Positions 46,284 to 57,426 of a stretch of 64,000 nt of DNA are shown here, piece after piece. Source of the DNA: Phragmites australis (lineage: Eukaryota; Streptophyta; Magnoliopsida; Poales; Poaceae). Under the pieces are notes generated by a model. That model searched no databases. It was not told the DNA's origin and worked only from the letters and a program-made list of their open reading frames with translations. The translations under genes were made by a program, and so were the position numbers. The stretch covers positions 24,773,819 to 24,837,818 of the forward strand of contig NC_084924.1 in assembly GCF_958298935.1 (NCBI RefSeq). The letters run 5' to 3'. Position 1 is the first letter of the stretch. Each line of letters begins with the position of its first letter.

Positions 46284-47273
46284 TTACTTGAGCTCAACAT
46301 TCTCTTGTGAAATGAGTTCATTAGATTGTTCCACAACAACATTCTCAACACAAATATCATTGCAAAGGGGTGAGCTAGATAAAGCATATAAATCATCATA
46401 AGAAGTGGAAGCATCTACCTTAGAATTGAAATTAAATAAATAGGTAGATTGCTTCAAAGGGGCCTTAGTTTGAGATTCAATGCACTCAAATTTAGCCTTA
46501 AGATCTTCATACTCCTTATTTAGCAAATTGATTTTACACAATGATTGTTCATAATTAGAAACAAAGGTAGCATGAATATCATTAAGTGCATTGAATTTCT
46601 TAAGCTGTTTTGATTGTCTCTTAAGGGTCCTTTGTTGTTTATTGATCAAATGAAGGAGTTTATCATAGGAAGGAGAATCCTCATCGGACTCATCACCACT
46701 TACATTGCTATCCATACCTATGGTCATAAGGCACTTGTGAGATAGCTTGCGAGACGACTTGTGTGATGATGACCTTGAGAAAGAATTTCTCTTGGAAGAG
46801 TGGATGGTGATACTCTCATCACTTGAGCTTAAATCTTCATCATCACTCATCCATCTTCCTATGCTTGTGAATGCTTTGGCTCTTTCCCTTGTCTCCCTCT
46901 TATTCTTGATCTTTTTCTTCTCCTTCTTAATATGATAAATTGTTTTGAACAAGTCCTTCATGGATATTGGGTGATCAATCTTGACATTGATCTTCTTGAT
47001 GTTCTTCTCCACTTGTGAGATGAGCTTAGCAACTTCGGGATCCATCTCTTCATCGCTTAAGGTGCTTTGCTCATCTTCTTCATAGCTCTCTTCATCTTCA
47101 TGTTCATCATCTTCACTTGAGCTTGACTCTTGCTCGTGTCTCCTCATCCTTGCCTTCATATGTTGACATTTAGCTTGCTTGCTTGTGAGAGCAAGGTTCT
47201 TGGTGTCGGATGAGGAAGAAGCCTCCACCCCCATGTTCATTGTCATCCCATGGGCGGTGATCCTTGCCTTCAT
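46284..47273 (-). pseudogene. Sirevirus gag, central and C-terminal part
   Basis: A 329-codon open frame on the minus strand. It has an acidic Ser/Glu/Asp-rich segment (EQESSSSEDDEHEDEES), a basic stretch with KKEKKKIKNKRETRERAK, a Ser/Lys-rich region, then SPSYDKLLHLINKQQRTLK and a predicted coiled coil, ending in NELISQENVELK. These are the features of Sirevirus gag after its UBN2 domain. The N-terminal UBN2 domain is missing, and no PBS was found before the LTR, so the element has an internal deletion. The ATG at 47273 is not the original gag start. Confidence 0.72.
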
Positions 47274-47279
47274 GTGTTA

Positions 47280-48570
47280 ACTCGGCATAAGGATTTTTCC
47301 CATGGTATCGATGCCATGAATGCCACCCCTAGTCCACGTTGGAGCTCCATAAAGGATATGCTCCCGATCGGCACCCGATCATGACCTTTGAGCTACCAAG
47401 TCACAAAGACAAGGTCTACACCCGGATGAGCCACCAAGGTGCCGGCGTACCAAGAGGTATACTGTTGGCTCACTCCTTGATCCACTCTCTAGGAAGCAAT
47501 CACTAGCAACTCACTCTCTAATCTTGTGGGGGGGGGGGGGTAGGGCTAAAATTAATTTGTCTCTGCAGAGGCCGGAATAAAATTAATTTATAAGCACTAA
47601 TCACTCACTAATCTTGTGCTTAATCTCTTTGGATGGATGTCTTCTTAGGTGTACATGAACTTCTCTAGACTCCAGCACACTCAAATGACTTAGTGGAGGG
47701 GTATTTACAGCCTCAAACTCGCGCACTAGCCGTTAACCCAATGGTTCTAAAAAGTTGTTAACACCGGATGATCCAGTAAGAACAATAGTACTAACACCGG
47801 ATCATCCGGTGAGTACACTCTCACAAACTAGTCATTAAAACCCCACTTAAACCTCTGTGAACACCGGATACTTCGATGTATACTCCATCTTCATCACCAG
47901 ACTTTCCGGTGAGTATACCTTACCATCCGAGCCAACATCTTCTCTATGTAAATTACTCCGATGTATTCTCCGGTGCACATCACTTCATCACCAGACCATC
48001 CGGTGCATTATCTTCAGCCAGCTGAGCCAATGCAACCCTCTCTAGAAAATATGCTCTGGTATACAAATCTTCTAAGCACCGGACCTTCCGATGAGGTCAC
48101 TGTATTCCTCCGGTGTGTTCAAATCAATCATCGGACTATCCGGTGGGGTCTTCTTCTTTGTCATCTTTGCACTGTTCATTGTCCAGTGTATTGTCCGGTG
48201 CACTTCTCTTCATCACCAAATCTTCATGCATGTTGACCTTCGATCTTCAACAGCAGCAACCTTATCTGGTGGAAATGCTCCGGTGTGTATCCTCCTCTGA
48301 GCACTGGATCATCCAATGAGGTCAAATGCCTCTGGACACAATACTCTGGTGTGTTCAACCATGTGAACATCGGACCATCCGGTGAAATCATTTCTCCGGG
48401 GACTTTTTCCAATTCAACCAAACTTTGTACCGGCTTCAGTGGCTTCTTCATGTATTGTATCTGTGAGACTTACTAGCATATATTCTTAAAAAATATGTTA
48501 GTCCCAATGACTATGTTGTCATTAATCACCAAAATCACAATCATAGCCTAATAGGGCCATTTTCGCTACA
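47280..48570 (-). repeat. 5' LTR of minus-strand Sirevirus (third copy)
   Basis: The LTR starts TGTAGCGAAAATGGCCC at 48570 on the minus strand. The other end is uncertain, near 47280-47350, because no PBS is visible. It holds an array of ACCGGATNATCCGGT-like palindromes (47757-48400) and a run of 13 G at 47528-47540. A degenerate TATA lies near 47700. Confidence 0.65.
47757..48400. repeat. Array of CCGGA...TCCGG palindromes in the Sirevirus LTR
   Basis: Imperfect palindromes around CACCGGAxxxTCCGGTG occur about ten times, e.g. ACCGGATCATCCGGT at 47796-47810, and near 47862, 47898, 47992, 48080, 48128, 48300 and 48370. Spacing is irregular (30-80 bp). Confidence 0.8.
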
Positions 48571-48599
48571 CACTTAAGAGTGAAAAACATTCTGACATT

Positions 48600-48904
48600 G
48601 ATGGTAAAGAATTGTATGTGCAGTAAAATTTCCTCCAAGAGTGGAGAACATTCTGACATTGAAATGGCATGGCTATTTCCCTAATGCAGTTATTGCATAC
48701 ATAATTTTGTTAACTATTCCTATGACTATTGCATGTGCAGAAAGGAGCTTTTCTAAATTGAAGATGTTAAAGTCCTACTTGTGTTCTACCATGACTCAAA
48801 GAAAGACTGAATGGATTGGAAATGATAGCCCTTGAAAATGATGCTTTAGAGAAGATTAACTATGAATATATAATTGAAGATTTCATTTCAAGGAATACTA
48901 GATG
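48600..48904 (+). pseudogene. hAT transposase C-terminal fragment
   Basis: The frame at 48641-48835 reads ILLTIPMTIACAERSFSKLKMLKSYL, the hAT dimerisation domain, ending IGNDSP. After a one-base shift the next frame reads ALENDALEKINYEYIIEDFI to a stop near 48904, the normal hAT C-terminus of the TTF-zinc-finger type. A repeated ACATTCTGACATTGA (about 48590 and 48650) shows a short duplication before it. The catalytic part of the transposase is absent. Confidence 0.82.
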
Positions 48905-49131
48905 AATGATGCTTTTTGGTACAAGTTAAGATACCAATTAAGTGCTCAGAGACTATCTTTATACTCTTTTAGCTTTAATGTCTAATGTAATTTATAATAT
49001 TGTAAGGAAAATTTATGTTTCATATATATAATATGGAAAAAATGTTTTGGTCATTGGCATTTTCCGAATGTGAGGCCTCATTTTGTGTTTAGAACCGAGG
49101 CCCCAAATTTGAAGGTACGGCCCTATCCCTA
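48905..49131 (+). mobile_element. 3' terminal part of the hAT element
   Basis: AT-rich sequence followed by GAACCGAGGCCCCAAATTTG and GGTACGGCCCTATCCCTA. The inverted edge, TAGGGATAGGGCCGTACC, resembles the terminal repeats of this hAT type. The left end was not found, so the border near 49131 is tentative. Confidence 0.5.
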
Positions 49132-49779
49132 GCTACTGCCAACTCTGCACTGCAGAAGATGAGGCCCACCTCTAGGCTTCTCACGCATGGAAGTACTATG
49201 TGTCAAACACGCCCTGACAAAGTATCAACCATAATGATGATATCACCTAGCCGTGGCGGTCACTATGACGATGAGTGACCACAGTGCCAGGTCGGCCACC
49301 GACTATGGCACCGGTCTTGTCCGATGTGTCAGGCGGCCACCACTTGCGCCGGCATGTCAGGCGGTCACCACTTGTACCGGTATTAAATGCAGATTGCATC
49401 AAGACAGACACCACGTGGCATGTGGGCTCGCTCTTGCAGGCCATACTGGGCCCCCTTGCCCCTCCCCCTCTGTAGAGGGTCCGTAGCCTCCGACGGACGA
49501 TAGCCTCTAGGGGTCCAGAGGACACCGAAGGCTTGGGCTCCGAGGCTGCTCTAGAGCCTAGGAGTTTCGGAGTGTTCATGAGCCCAATAGTCTACATGCT
49601 TAGACTGCTGGAGCCAAGGGGCATCGGAGGTCTTTAATGGTGACCCCCCAACAGCGGGGATGGGGTGGATGAAGAGGACAATGCTATGGTTGTCTGACAT
49701 GTAGGAGAAGGAAGTCCTAAACTAGGAGAAGCTATAGGTAGCAATATAAAGCAAAGCATCGCCCACGCATGCGCCTATG
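49132..49779. other. GC-rich stretch, unresolved
   Basis: Contains a direct repeat, GTCAGGCGG(C/T)CACCACTTG, at 49328 and 49358, and gypsy-LTR-like text (CACGTGGCATGTGGGCTCGC at 49411). No gene was recognised; the 110-codon frame on the minus strand is GC-driven. Confidence 0.35.
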
Positions 49780-50110
49780 AAGATGATTCATCTTCCAAAC
49801 GGTTCGAAAAGAAAATCATATGTGACCATAAACCTACCACAGACAGTTCATGTTAAAAACCGTATAGAATATATCGCAGACGGTTCACATTAAAAACTAT
49901 TTACGATTAAACCCAAAAAATAGATGGTTCCCGAGTTACTACAGGTGGTTTGTTTCTAGAACCTTCAGTGATGTCTCTAACCGTAGACAGTTTTTCCAAC
50001 ATGAGTTACTAGACAATTCTATAAGGGATTTTTTTGATAGTTTTATCATAGTTGTTTTTTATTAACTGCCTGTCATATGCTATCACTATTGTGACTTTAT
50101 GGAGTAGTGA
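49780..50110. mobile_element. CACTA-like terminal fragment
   Basis: Repeats of the type GACGGTTCACATTAAAAACT (49843, 49879) and AGACAGTTTTTCC resemble CACTA subterminal repeats. The edge TTTATGGAGTAGTG at 50109 inverts to CACTACTCCATAAA. The other end is not seen. Confidence 0.45.
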
Positions 50111-50273
50111 TGGGCATTGAAGTTGATGGTTCTTTAGATGTCACATTGATGATTTTGATGTTGAGATTTGCCATCCAGCAGGCGATCTATGAAAAACGTC
50201 ATTCGTGTTCAGTCCATGATATAGACATGAGTATCTAGGATTGGATATGCACATGCATAAGATAGTCATGTAG

Positions 50274-50517
50274 GAAACGAGATCCTCTGACGTTGGAGAT
50301 TTTGACGTCAGAGAGCAGTTGGGCAGTTTTGAGCCGTTCGATCACAAATGGGCGGACAAGATCTGACGCTACAGTAGGTATGGGAACAGTAAAATCGCTA
50401 CATTAAATTGATGAACAGTAAAATCTGTTACTGTACGGCATCAGAGATCTGTAGCACCTCTCACGAGCTACTGTACACCTCTGACGTTGCTCCACCAACG
50501 CCAGAGGAACCGGTTCC
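50274..50517. mobile_element. MITE of Mutator (MULE) type
   Basis: 244 bp with imperfect 23-bp terminal inverted repeats (GAAACGAGATCCTCTGACG... against GGAACCGGTTCCTCTGGCG..., 18 of 23 matching). It is flanked by an identical 9-bp duplication, GTCATGTAG (50265-50273 and 50518-50526), the length made by Mutator-like transposases. No coding capacity. Confidence 0.8.
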
Positions 50518-50652
50518 GTCATGTAGAAGGGTCGTCCATGTTGTGATATGACCCATCTAATGGGTTCACATGTGTGGACACTTACTAAATTAGGTTAAAT
50601 GGGAAGAGGTTCATTAGGTTCATTATTTGTAGGTTAAAGGTTTAGTTTCGTA

Positions 50653-50908
50653 CTCTCTTCATTTAAAAATAGTAAACATACTTATTTTAGACTCGGTCTT
50701 TGATGTTGGATTTTGATTAAAATTTTCTCATAAAATATATCATTTATATCTACAAAACTTATATAATGTGAAATTATTTTGAATTCTAAATCTAGTTGTA
50801 TAATTTTTATACACTAGATATTTTTATAATTTGATTAAATATTAGTCAAAGTACATAAAATTTGACTTTTTAAAAATAAATACGTCTTCTATTTCTAAAT
50901 GGAGGGAG
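50653..50908. mobile_element. Stowaway MITE
   Basis: 256 bp with CTCTCTTCATTTAAAAATA at the left and the complementary TATTTCTAAATGGAGGGAG at the right, a degenerate form of the Stowaway CTCCCTCCGT terminus. Both ends border TA, the Tc1/mariner target duplication. Confidence 0.85.
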
Positions 50909-51198
50909 TATTGCTTTCTAACATGAATAAAGGTTTCCCATCTATATAGGAAAAGGTGAATTTCCTGAGTTGTACACACAAAATGAGATCAATAAATAGA
51001 GAATGGAAATGGGGACTACATGTTGTGTCTCTGTCCACTTCACTGCTAATTGTTATTTGATTACTGCATGATAATGTGATTTCACAACCGTTCGAACCCT
51101 CCCAGTTTCCGGACCAAAGTGCGTGAAAAACTCCAGTTTTGCATTGTGAGGGCATCCGCACCCATGGTCCAGCTGGATTCTGCATCATCCAAACCTTA

Positions 51199-51621
51199 GG
51201 TCATCTCTAACAGCTATCTCAAAATTTCATTCTCAAAAATACTATTACAACATCCTCTATCACTATTACAGTATTCTTTATTTTTTCATCTCTAGCAGAT
51301 ACCCTATTTTCTACCTTCTACTCCTCTTTTTCTCTCTCGTTCCGCTGTCAGCCTCTGTGAACAGTATAGCTACAGTACTGATACAGTAACTGACGTTGTT
51401 TTCTTCCTCGGCCCACTGACAGTCTTTATAAACAGTATTACTACAGTGTTGCATACTACACTAACTCCACAGATTTGCAGGCCTATTTTCTCTCTCCACA
51501 GTACTGTAGCGCACTATCGTACTGGGTACCGATTCTGCTGGAGATACTACAGTTCTGCTACAGTAAACCGTAAAACAGTGTAGCGTCTGAGTCTGCAAAT
51601 TTGCTTCGTCTGAAGATGGCC
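51199..51621. mobile_element. Tourist-type (PIF/Harbinger) MITE
   Basis: 423 bp starting GGTCATCTCTAACAG and ending CTGAAGATGGCC, imperfect inverted ends. It is flanked by TTA on both sides (51196-51198, 51622-51624), the Harbinger target duplication. The interior has several CAGTACTGTAGC-like motifs. Confidence 0.65.
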
Positions 51622-51624
51622 TTA

Positions 51625-52330
51625 GTGTGAATTATCGGGATCCCAAGCCGATATTAGACTCGCTGAATTCGTTGTTGACTTTATCCTTTCCTATTGAGTT
51701 CGTTTCCTTTGTTACTCCGCTGTTTTTACTGTGTCCTTAGGTGTTCCTAGCTTAATCCGTAGGATCATTAGGTATCATACCTAAGGAATATAAGTTGATC
51801 TAAAAGAACGATGTGTTATGTTGAATTTCAGAGGATCCTATTCGATGACATCTCTCTAGATGCCTTGTCGGTCCTAACATATAGTGTCTTTTTTTTAAAA
51901 AAAATTGCATTACCTTTTTTAAATTAGCATCAGTATTGAGCGGGGATTCCTGTTCCGGTTTGCAATTTTTTTCATTCCCCGGCGGAATTACCAAAATCCG
52001 TGAATCGTGGAAATTCCGTTCCGAATTTCAGTCAAAGCATTTCAACAAATTTGAAATTTAAAAAAAAAAGGATTTAAATAACTTTATGTTGGTAACGTGT
52101 TCGATCCCCAGCAATTCGCGAGGTGGTTTGACATCAAGCTAAACGTTTAGCCTTGTCCAATAGTAGGTTTTCTACTTATTTAAGCACTATAAAATAAAAA
52201 AAATCTAATAAACCAACTTTTGACTGAAAATTACAATTTTCGTTCAGATAAAAAAACCTAGAATTCGAAAAAAATTCGCTGAAATTCCACTAAAATAAAA
52301 ATGCCTCGTATTGAGCATTTGAGCTGACCG
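51625..52330. other. Unresolved AT-rich stretch
   Basis: No coding frame. ATTAGGTATCATACCTAA (51768-51785) is a palindrome. GAATTTCAGTC and ATTCGCTGAAATTCC sequences (52020, 52275) resemble hAT-type ends, so it may belong to the hAT remnant at 53.9 kb, but this was not shown. Confidence 0.35.
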
Positions 52331-53870
52331 AGGAACTCTAGAAAGTGCTACAAGTTAACTCTTAGTTCTCGCATCCTTGGATGACTGCAGTATTTATATT
52401 TGAGAAACCAAGTTAAAATCTGTCTTGGATTATTTGTGATAATTGATTGATAAGATTGCTTGTGTTGATTTGATGTTTTTACCTCAGAGCTAGAGCTTTA
52501 TCTTCACTATAATGATCCGACACTGAAAAGCATGGTTTCACCAGATGATCTGGTGCTGGACACTAAAAAGTCAAAGAATGAAGTAAAAACTTGTGACTTT
52601 TGGTAAAAAAAACTCACTGGATGGTCTGATGCTTTGAAAATGTGAACACCAAACTATTTCTTGCAGAGAAAAATAATTTCGTAGGAAAATGGAGCTTTGA
52701 ACACTGGATGGTCCGCTGTTTGGGTTGTGAACACCAGAGGTTTTCACAGGACCTTATTTTCAGAGAAGTAAAAACTATTAACTTTTGATAAAATGCTTAC
52801 AGGATGGTCTGGTGTTAAAAAAATTAGAACACCGAAGCATTTTACAGGGAAAATAAAAAACTGTTGACTTTTGGCCAAATGAGTTTGAACATGGTAAAAA
52901 GTGTTCTCAATTTTTCTGGATAAACTTTGAACTGAGCATTTAGATTTTGACTAATCTATAATGAATTTGAAGATGGTTTGGAGAAATATATTTGATTGTC
53001 TTATGGTTTGCAGGTGATGGATGCAACTTGACGATCGATTGCGGGTGATCGAGGCCAAGCAAAGTGCGTGGTTCCGGACGATCAAGGAGGTCGAACAGAG
53101 TCGAGAGTGATCTTAGCGGTACACGTGGAGGTCAAGCAAGACATGGGATGAAGGTTGATGAAAACGACGTGTTGATAAAGTCAAGCGAAGGGGATGCCGG
53201 TGTAAGTGACAAGGCTACCCAAGGGATCGAGAACGAGAGAGACTTGCCAGCGGTCAAGATCGTAAGATGAAAGACATGCTTGAGGCGAAGCAAGTGGCTA
53301 GTCATACTTTAAGAAGTGTGCTAGAGTTTCAATATTTGGCCTCAAAATCGTGGGAGGACTGGAGGTCCACGTAGTATCATCGTGAAGCTTGCATCGAGGT
53401 GAAGCTAAGTCGTGAGAACGCCGCGACCATCCAATGAATGCAGTATAGAATGGACCAAAATATCCTCGATGGTAGGTATGAATGTACTATAAGAGAGGGG
53501 CATTTTGGGGGAAAAAATTAGGAAATTTAGGGTTCAAATTTTCTAGACCTATAAAGAGAGGGGTAGGGACATGAAAGGACTTGAATTAGCCATTTGGGAG
53601 AGCCTTAGTGATAGGTTTTGAGAAGAGAAGAGAGTATGCTTAGCTTGTAATAGGTTAGAGCTTTTGTGAAGAAAAAATCTTGTAATTCACTTAAAATAGG
53701 GTTGATCTTTTTTAGTAATGAAATTTATATTTTTGCATATCCTTGAGTTCTCCTCCTTCTAGTTTTTTTCTATTGGTTCTCTTGCAAGTTTACAAGTTCT
53801 CGGTGTTTTTTTTTGTTGATTTTTGTTTTTCCTTTTGGGTTGAAATTTCAACATTTTGGGTAAACAGGAA
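52331..53870 (+). repeat. Sirevirus-type LTR, plus strand, borders uncertain
   Basis: Contains palindromes of the Sirevirus LTR type (ACCAGATGATCTGGT at 52540-52554, GGATGGTCCGC at 52703, AGGATGGTCTGGTG at 52801) and TATA (CTATAAAGA) near 53549. No PBS or gag follows. The 68-codon frame at 53064 is inside it and is not a gene. Confidence 0.5.
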
Positions 53871-53884
53871 AATCGGGTTTATCG

Positions 53885-54397
53885 GTGTCCTCCAGTGGGT
53901 GTGAGCGAAACTGGAGCACATTTGCTATGGTTCATACAAAGTTGAGAAATCGGTTGGGTTATGAGAAGCTCCACAAGTTGGTTTATGTCCACTACAATTT
54001 GAAGTTGCGCATCCAACATTTTGTAACTGACATGCAAAGCCTTCAAGAAATGCAAGGCTCTAAAGAAAGGGAGTCCGATCCTTGTAGCATCATGATGGAT
54101 GTTGCTATGTATGATGAAGGCAACCCAATCATGGATTGGTTGTGCAACTCTAAGAGTGAGTCTGCACCTATTCTTGATGAATATGTTGACAATGAGCCTG
54201 AATCCCCAAGCCCAAGTAGATTTCTCATAGATGAGTTAGGAATGGATGAAGAAGAAGTGACCATATTTAAGAGGAAGCTTGAGTTTGGTAGAAAGGGCAG
54301 TAAGAAGAAAGGGAAGGTAGGATTGGAGGAAGATGAAGAAGGCATTGCGGACGATTTTGAGTCGGATTTTTTCACAAGGTTGCCCAACTTATGCTGA
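53885..54397 (+). pseudogene. hAT transposase C-terminus
   Basis: A 170-codon open frame reads SSSGCERNWSTFAMVHTKLRNRL and YEKLHKLVYVHYNLKLRIQ, the C-terminal dimerisation part of hAT transposases (AERNWS-like motif). A long acidic and basic tail follows, ending DFFTRLPNLC. Its start is not an ATG of the gene but the edge of the homology, reached after a T-rich stretch and GGAAAATCGGG. The N-terminal zinc finger and catalytic region are absent. It is the second hAT remnant in the window and lies just upstream of the P450. Confidence 0.82.
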
Positions 54398-55630
54398 ATC
54401 AGGGGATAACAGTTCAGATGATGCAGGTTGCGGTACAGATGATGATGCAGGTTGTGGTATGATGCTGCAGGTTGTGGTACAAATGATAACTCAATTGCAT
54501 ATGTAGCATTTAACTTCAAATGGGTACCTATGAGCTTACATTTGAATTTGTAGGTGCTACACGTGAGTAACCAACCCCTATCCATTCAAGATCAACAAGG
54601 CAAAAGAAACTCTCTATCAAGGACCTCTATCTTAAAAAGGTTTGACAAACCTCTTGCTCTCTATCTTAAAAAAGGTTATCTATAGTATTTATCCTATTCT
54701 TGTCAAACATTTTTCTAATCAAATATGTACTTGTGATTAACTAACTTCAGCAGAATCAAAGAACTAGGATTATTATTATATTGCAACTTTTAATACTTGC
54801 ACATCCTTATTCTTATTATCAGCTAGCGTATATTAGCTAGTATCAAATTGTCATCCTTGCTCAGCAAGGATTTAACTGTTAGAGATTTTCTTTGGAAGTC
54901 TATTATATTGACAATTTAATTAAGTTGTGTGTTTTTTTAACAGAGCAAAATAGTATGCAGTTGTCATTGAGCTTACACATTTGTATATTATGACCAAATT
55001 TTGAGTATATGTCAATATTTATAGTGATCCAAGCCTCCAAGGACTCTGGACGGAGTTAGTGATCAAATCTGAGCATGTCACCTGTTTTGTCATTTTGGTT
55101 CAAGTGCTTGTAATATGTGGGACTATGGAGTATGGTCTGATTTAGTGATCAGATATTGAGCCTATGTGGCCCTATTTTGGTTTATATGTTTGTAATATTT
55201 GAGACTACGGACTGATATTTATGTTGTGCATTTTAGTTCAAACTTGTAATATTTGGGACTATGAATTGATGCCAATGTTTCCTATTTTCTTCCAAACATG
55301 TAGTATTTGAGATTATGTCAGTTGTTATGCTTAAATCTATCCAATGGACTATACATGTGGAAGAATATGAGCTTATACGATGTTTTGTGCACTTATCAAA
55401 TGGAACATATTGAATGTGTGCTATGAAAGTGTGATATTATCTCATTTATATATTATTAAGCGTTATTTTTAATGTCAAATGGTTTGGATACAATCTATGT
55501 GATTTTTTTGAGAAATTAAGCCATTTTTTTTAAATTTTGTCCGAAAAAGTTTGGCTATCGCTGATAGAATTTCGATAAATCCGATAATCCTATTTATCGC
55601 TAACCTCCGATATTTTGTTGTTAGCGATAA
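54398..55630 (+). mobile_element. hAT 3' noncoding end, AT-rich
   Basis: No gene. AT-rich sequence with repeats of TGTAATATTTGGGACTATG (55100-55270). It ends in a perfect 11-bp inverted repeat, TTATCGCTAAC (55594-55604) and GTTAGCGATAA (55620-55630). P450 coding sequence begins directly after it. Confidence 0.5.
55594..55630. repeat. Perfect 11-bp inverted repeat at the hAT/P450 junction
   Basis: TTATCGCTAAC pairs with GTTAGCGATAA across a 15-base loop. It may mark the hAT terminus or a fold-back made at the junction. Confidence 0.75.
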
Positions 55631-56582
55631 GTTTTTCCTTGGCTGAGCGTCGCCGAGCGCGACCTGAGGAGAGCCATGCCCGGATCATGCACATCATTGA
55701 TGGAACCATCCGGGAGCGCAAGGAGATACCAAGGGCCTCTGCCGGCGCTGAAGATGAGGACCTGCTCGACGTGCTTCTCCGGCTGCAGGAGGAAGACTCA
55801 CGCACCTTTCCTCTCACGGCGGAAATCATCGGCGCCGTTATCTTCGTAAGTGCTCCAAACATCTGAATCCATATTAAGGACATGTCGGGTACTCGGGTTA
55901 ATTTGCACATGTCTGATAGACATCCGCTTATGTTGTAACTAACCATGCCCACATCTGTTGAAACTCACATTGATTCCAGGATATATTTGGAGCTGCTACC
56001 GAAACCACAGCCACTGCGCTAGAATGGGCCATGGCAGAGCTCATCAGGAATCCACAGGCAATGGCAAGGGCAAAGCTGGAGATCCGACAAAAGCTAGGCC
56101 AAGGAAGAGTTACGATCACGGGCGAAGACCTTCGTGACGTCCACTACCTATGGATGGTCATTAATGAGACTCTAAGATTACATCCAGCTGCTCCTTTCAT
56201 TGCACGCATGAGCCAAGAGAATTGCCAAATCATGGGCTACGACATACCCAAGGGCTCTACTGTCTCCAACTCATTTGCGATTGCGAGGGACCCGAGGTAT
56301 TGGGAAGACCCCGACAAGTTCAGGCCAGAAAGGTTCGAGGATAGCAATGTTGGGGTGCACTTTGAGTTCATCCCATTTGGAGCTGGCCGTACAATGTGTT
56401 CTGGAGCTCTGTTTGCAACCACTTCGGTACGGGTCACGCTGGCGAACCTCCTTTACCGCTTTGATTGGGAGCTTCCTAATGGGGCAAGCCCAGAAACGCT
56501 GGACATGCGCGAGAAGTTTGGTTTCAGTTTGCGCCGGAGGTCCGACTTCTACGCGCCGGCAGCCTCGCGTTCTCTCCAGTAA
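55631..56582 (+). pseudogene. Cytochrome P450 (CYP71 clan), 3' half only
   Basis: A haem mono-oxygenase of the ER membrane in plants, often in specialised metabolism; substrate unknown. Exon 1 remnant (about 55631-55845) reads SLAERRRARPEE and DEDLLDVLLRLQEED, then a GT-AG intron (55846-55979) and exon 2 (55980-56582) in phase 0. Seen motifs: I-helix GAATETTATALEW, K-helix NETLRLHP with E-x-x-R, PERF (FRPERFED), and the haem loop PFGAGRTMCSG with the binding cysteine. The frame is open to TAA at 56580. About 230 N-terminal residues, including the membrane anchor, are missing; the hAT end lies in their place. Intact motifs suggest recent loss. I could not assign a subfamily, though it recalls CYP99A and CYP71 proteins. 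Confidence 0.85.
55846..55979 (+). other. P450 intron
   Basis: 134 bp, begins GTAAGT and ends TTCCAG, phase 0. It lies before the I-helix exon, where CYP71-clan genes often have their single intron. Confidence 0.8.
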
Positions 56583-57426
56583 TTGTGCCGCTTATTTACA
56601 GTATCTATCAACCTACCTCAGATACACCCCCATGTCATTATGTCACTATAGTTGTGTTATTGTTGTTAGCTTACTTTCCTAAAAATTAAAAGGAACTGTT
56701 ACTGTTATCTAATGGTTTTGCAAAATGGTGTTGAACCTGCCACAGAAACACATGCCACCGGCTTCCTCCCCGGCCGCATACCAACAACCACCTCCCCGCC
56801 CCGCCACTAAACCACCCGCAGCCGCACTATTATTCATAATCTCCACTATCACACCACATGCCGTCAGCCCACCCCTCGCGCGCCTGCGTCTTCTGAAATT
56901 GTTCCAATTGGCTCGCTGGCGGCGACATGCATGCTCCATGGGAGATGGAGAAGCACATGACAGGTTAAGTGGAGCCGTGGCAGAGACAAATTAATTGTAG
57001 CCCTACCCCCCCCCCCCCCATCTACACTTGTTTTCGCTGATGTGGTATGGCTGCGCAATAGCTCGAACCTTTCGGCTCAATCCAGTATGCTTGTATGTCT
57101 TATTCCGTACATCATATATCACCGATGTTTCCTGATAACCTCCACCTCTTCTGGGACCTTAAACTCACCCACGTAGTCGATTGCCATGCAGGACCTATCT
57201 TGGATTTGTTAGCTGTCGCCTAACAATAACGCATATATGAAAAACACGACACTAGTCAGTACATCACTAGTGTGATGCTGAAAACCAAACCATGGCAAAA
57301 TTCCTAGCAGGAAACGTTCTTCGCGAACAGATAAGCCAGGTTTTGTGCATGGTTAGTAGCAACCAGGACGTGTGATTAATTAGAAGCGATTGCAGGATTA
57401 TGGTCATGTTAATTAGAAGTTGGCTT
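56583..57426. other. P450 3' flank, no gene recognised
   Basis: The first 100 bases are AT-rich and may be the 3' untranslated region; AATTAAAAGGAA at 56686 could serve as a poly-A signal. A GC-rich patch at 56740-56960 and a run of 14 C at 57006-57019 follow. Open frames up to 89 codons have no recognisable homology. Confidence 0.4.

Noticed and set aside
53064..53270. 68-codon frame
   Set aside because: It lies inside a Sirevirus-type LTR and has no recognisable similarity.
54043..54585. 180-codon frame antisense to the hAT transposase end
   Set aside because: It is a shadow of the Asp/Glu/Lys-rich coding strand, with no recognised motif.
56709..57058. Small genes in the GC-rich patch after the P450
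   Set aside because: Overlapping frames on both strands of up to 89 codons with no motif or promoter.
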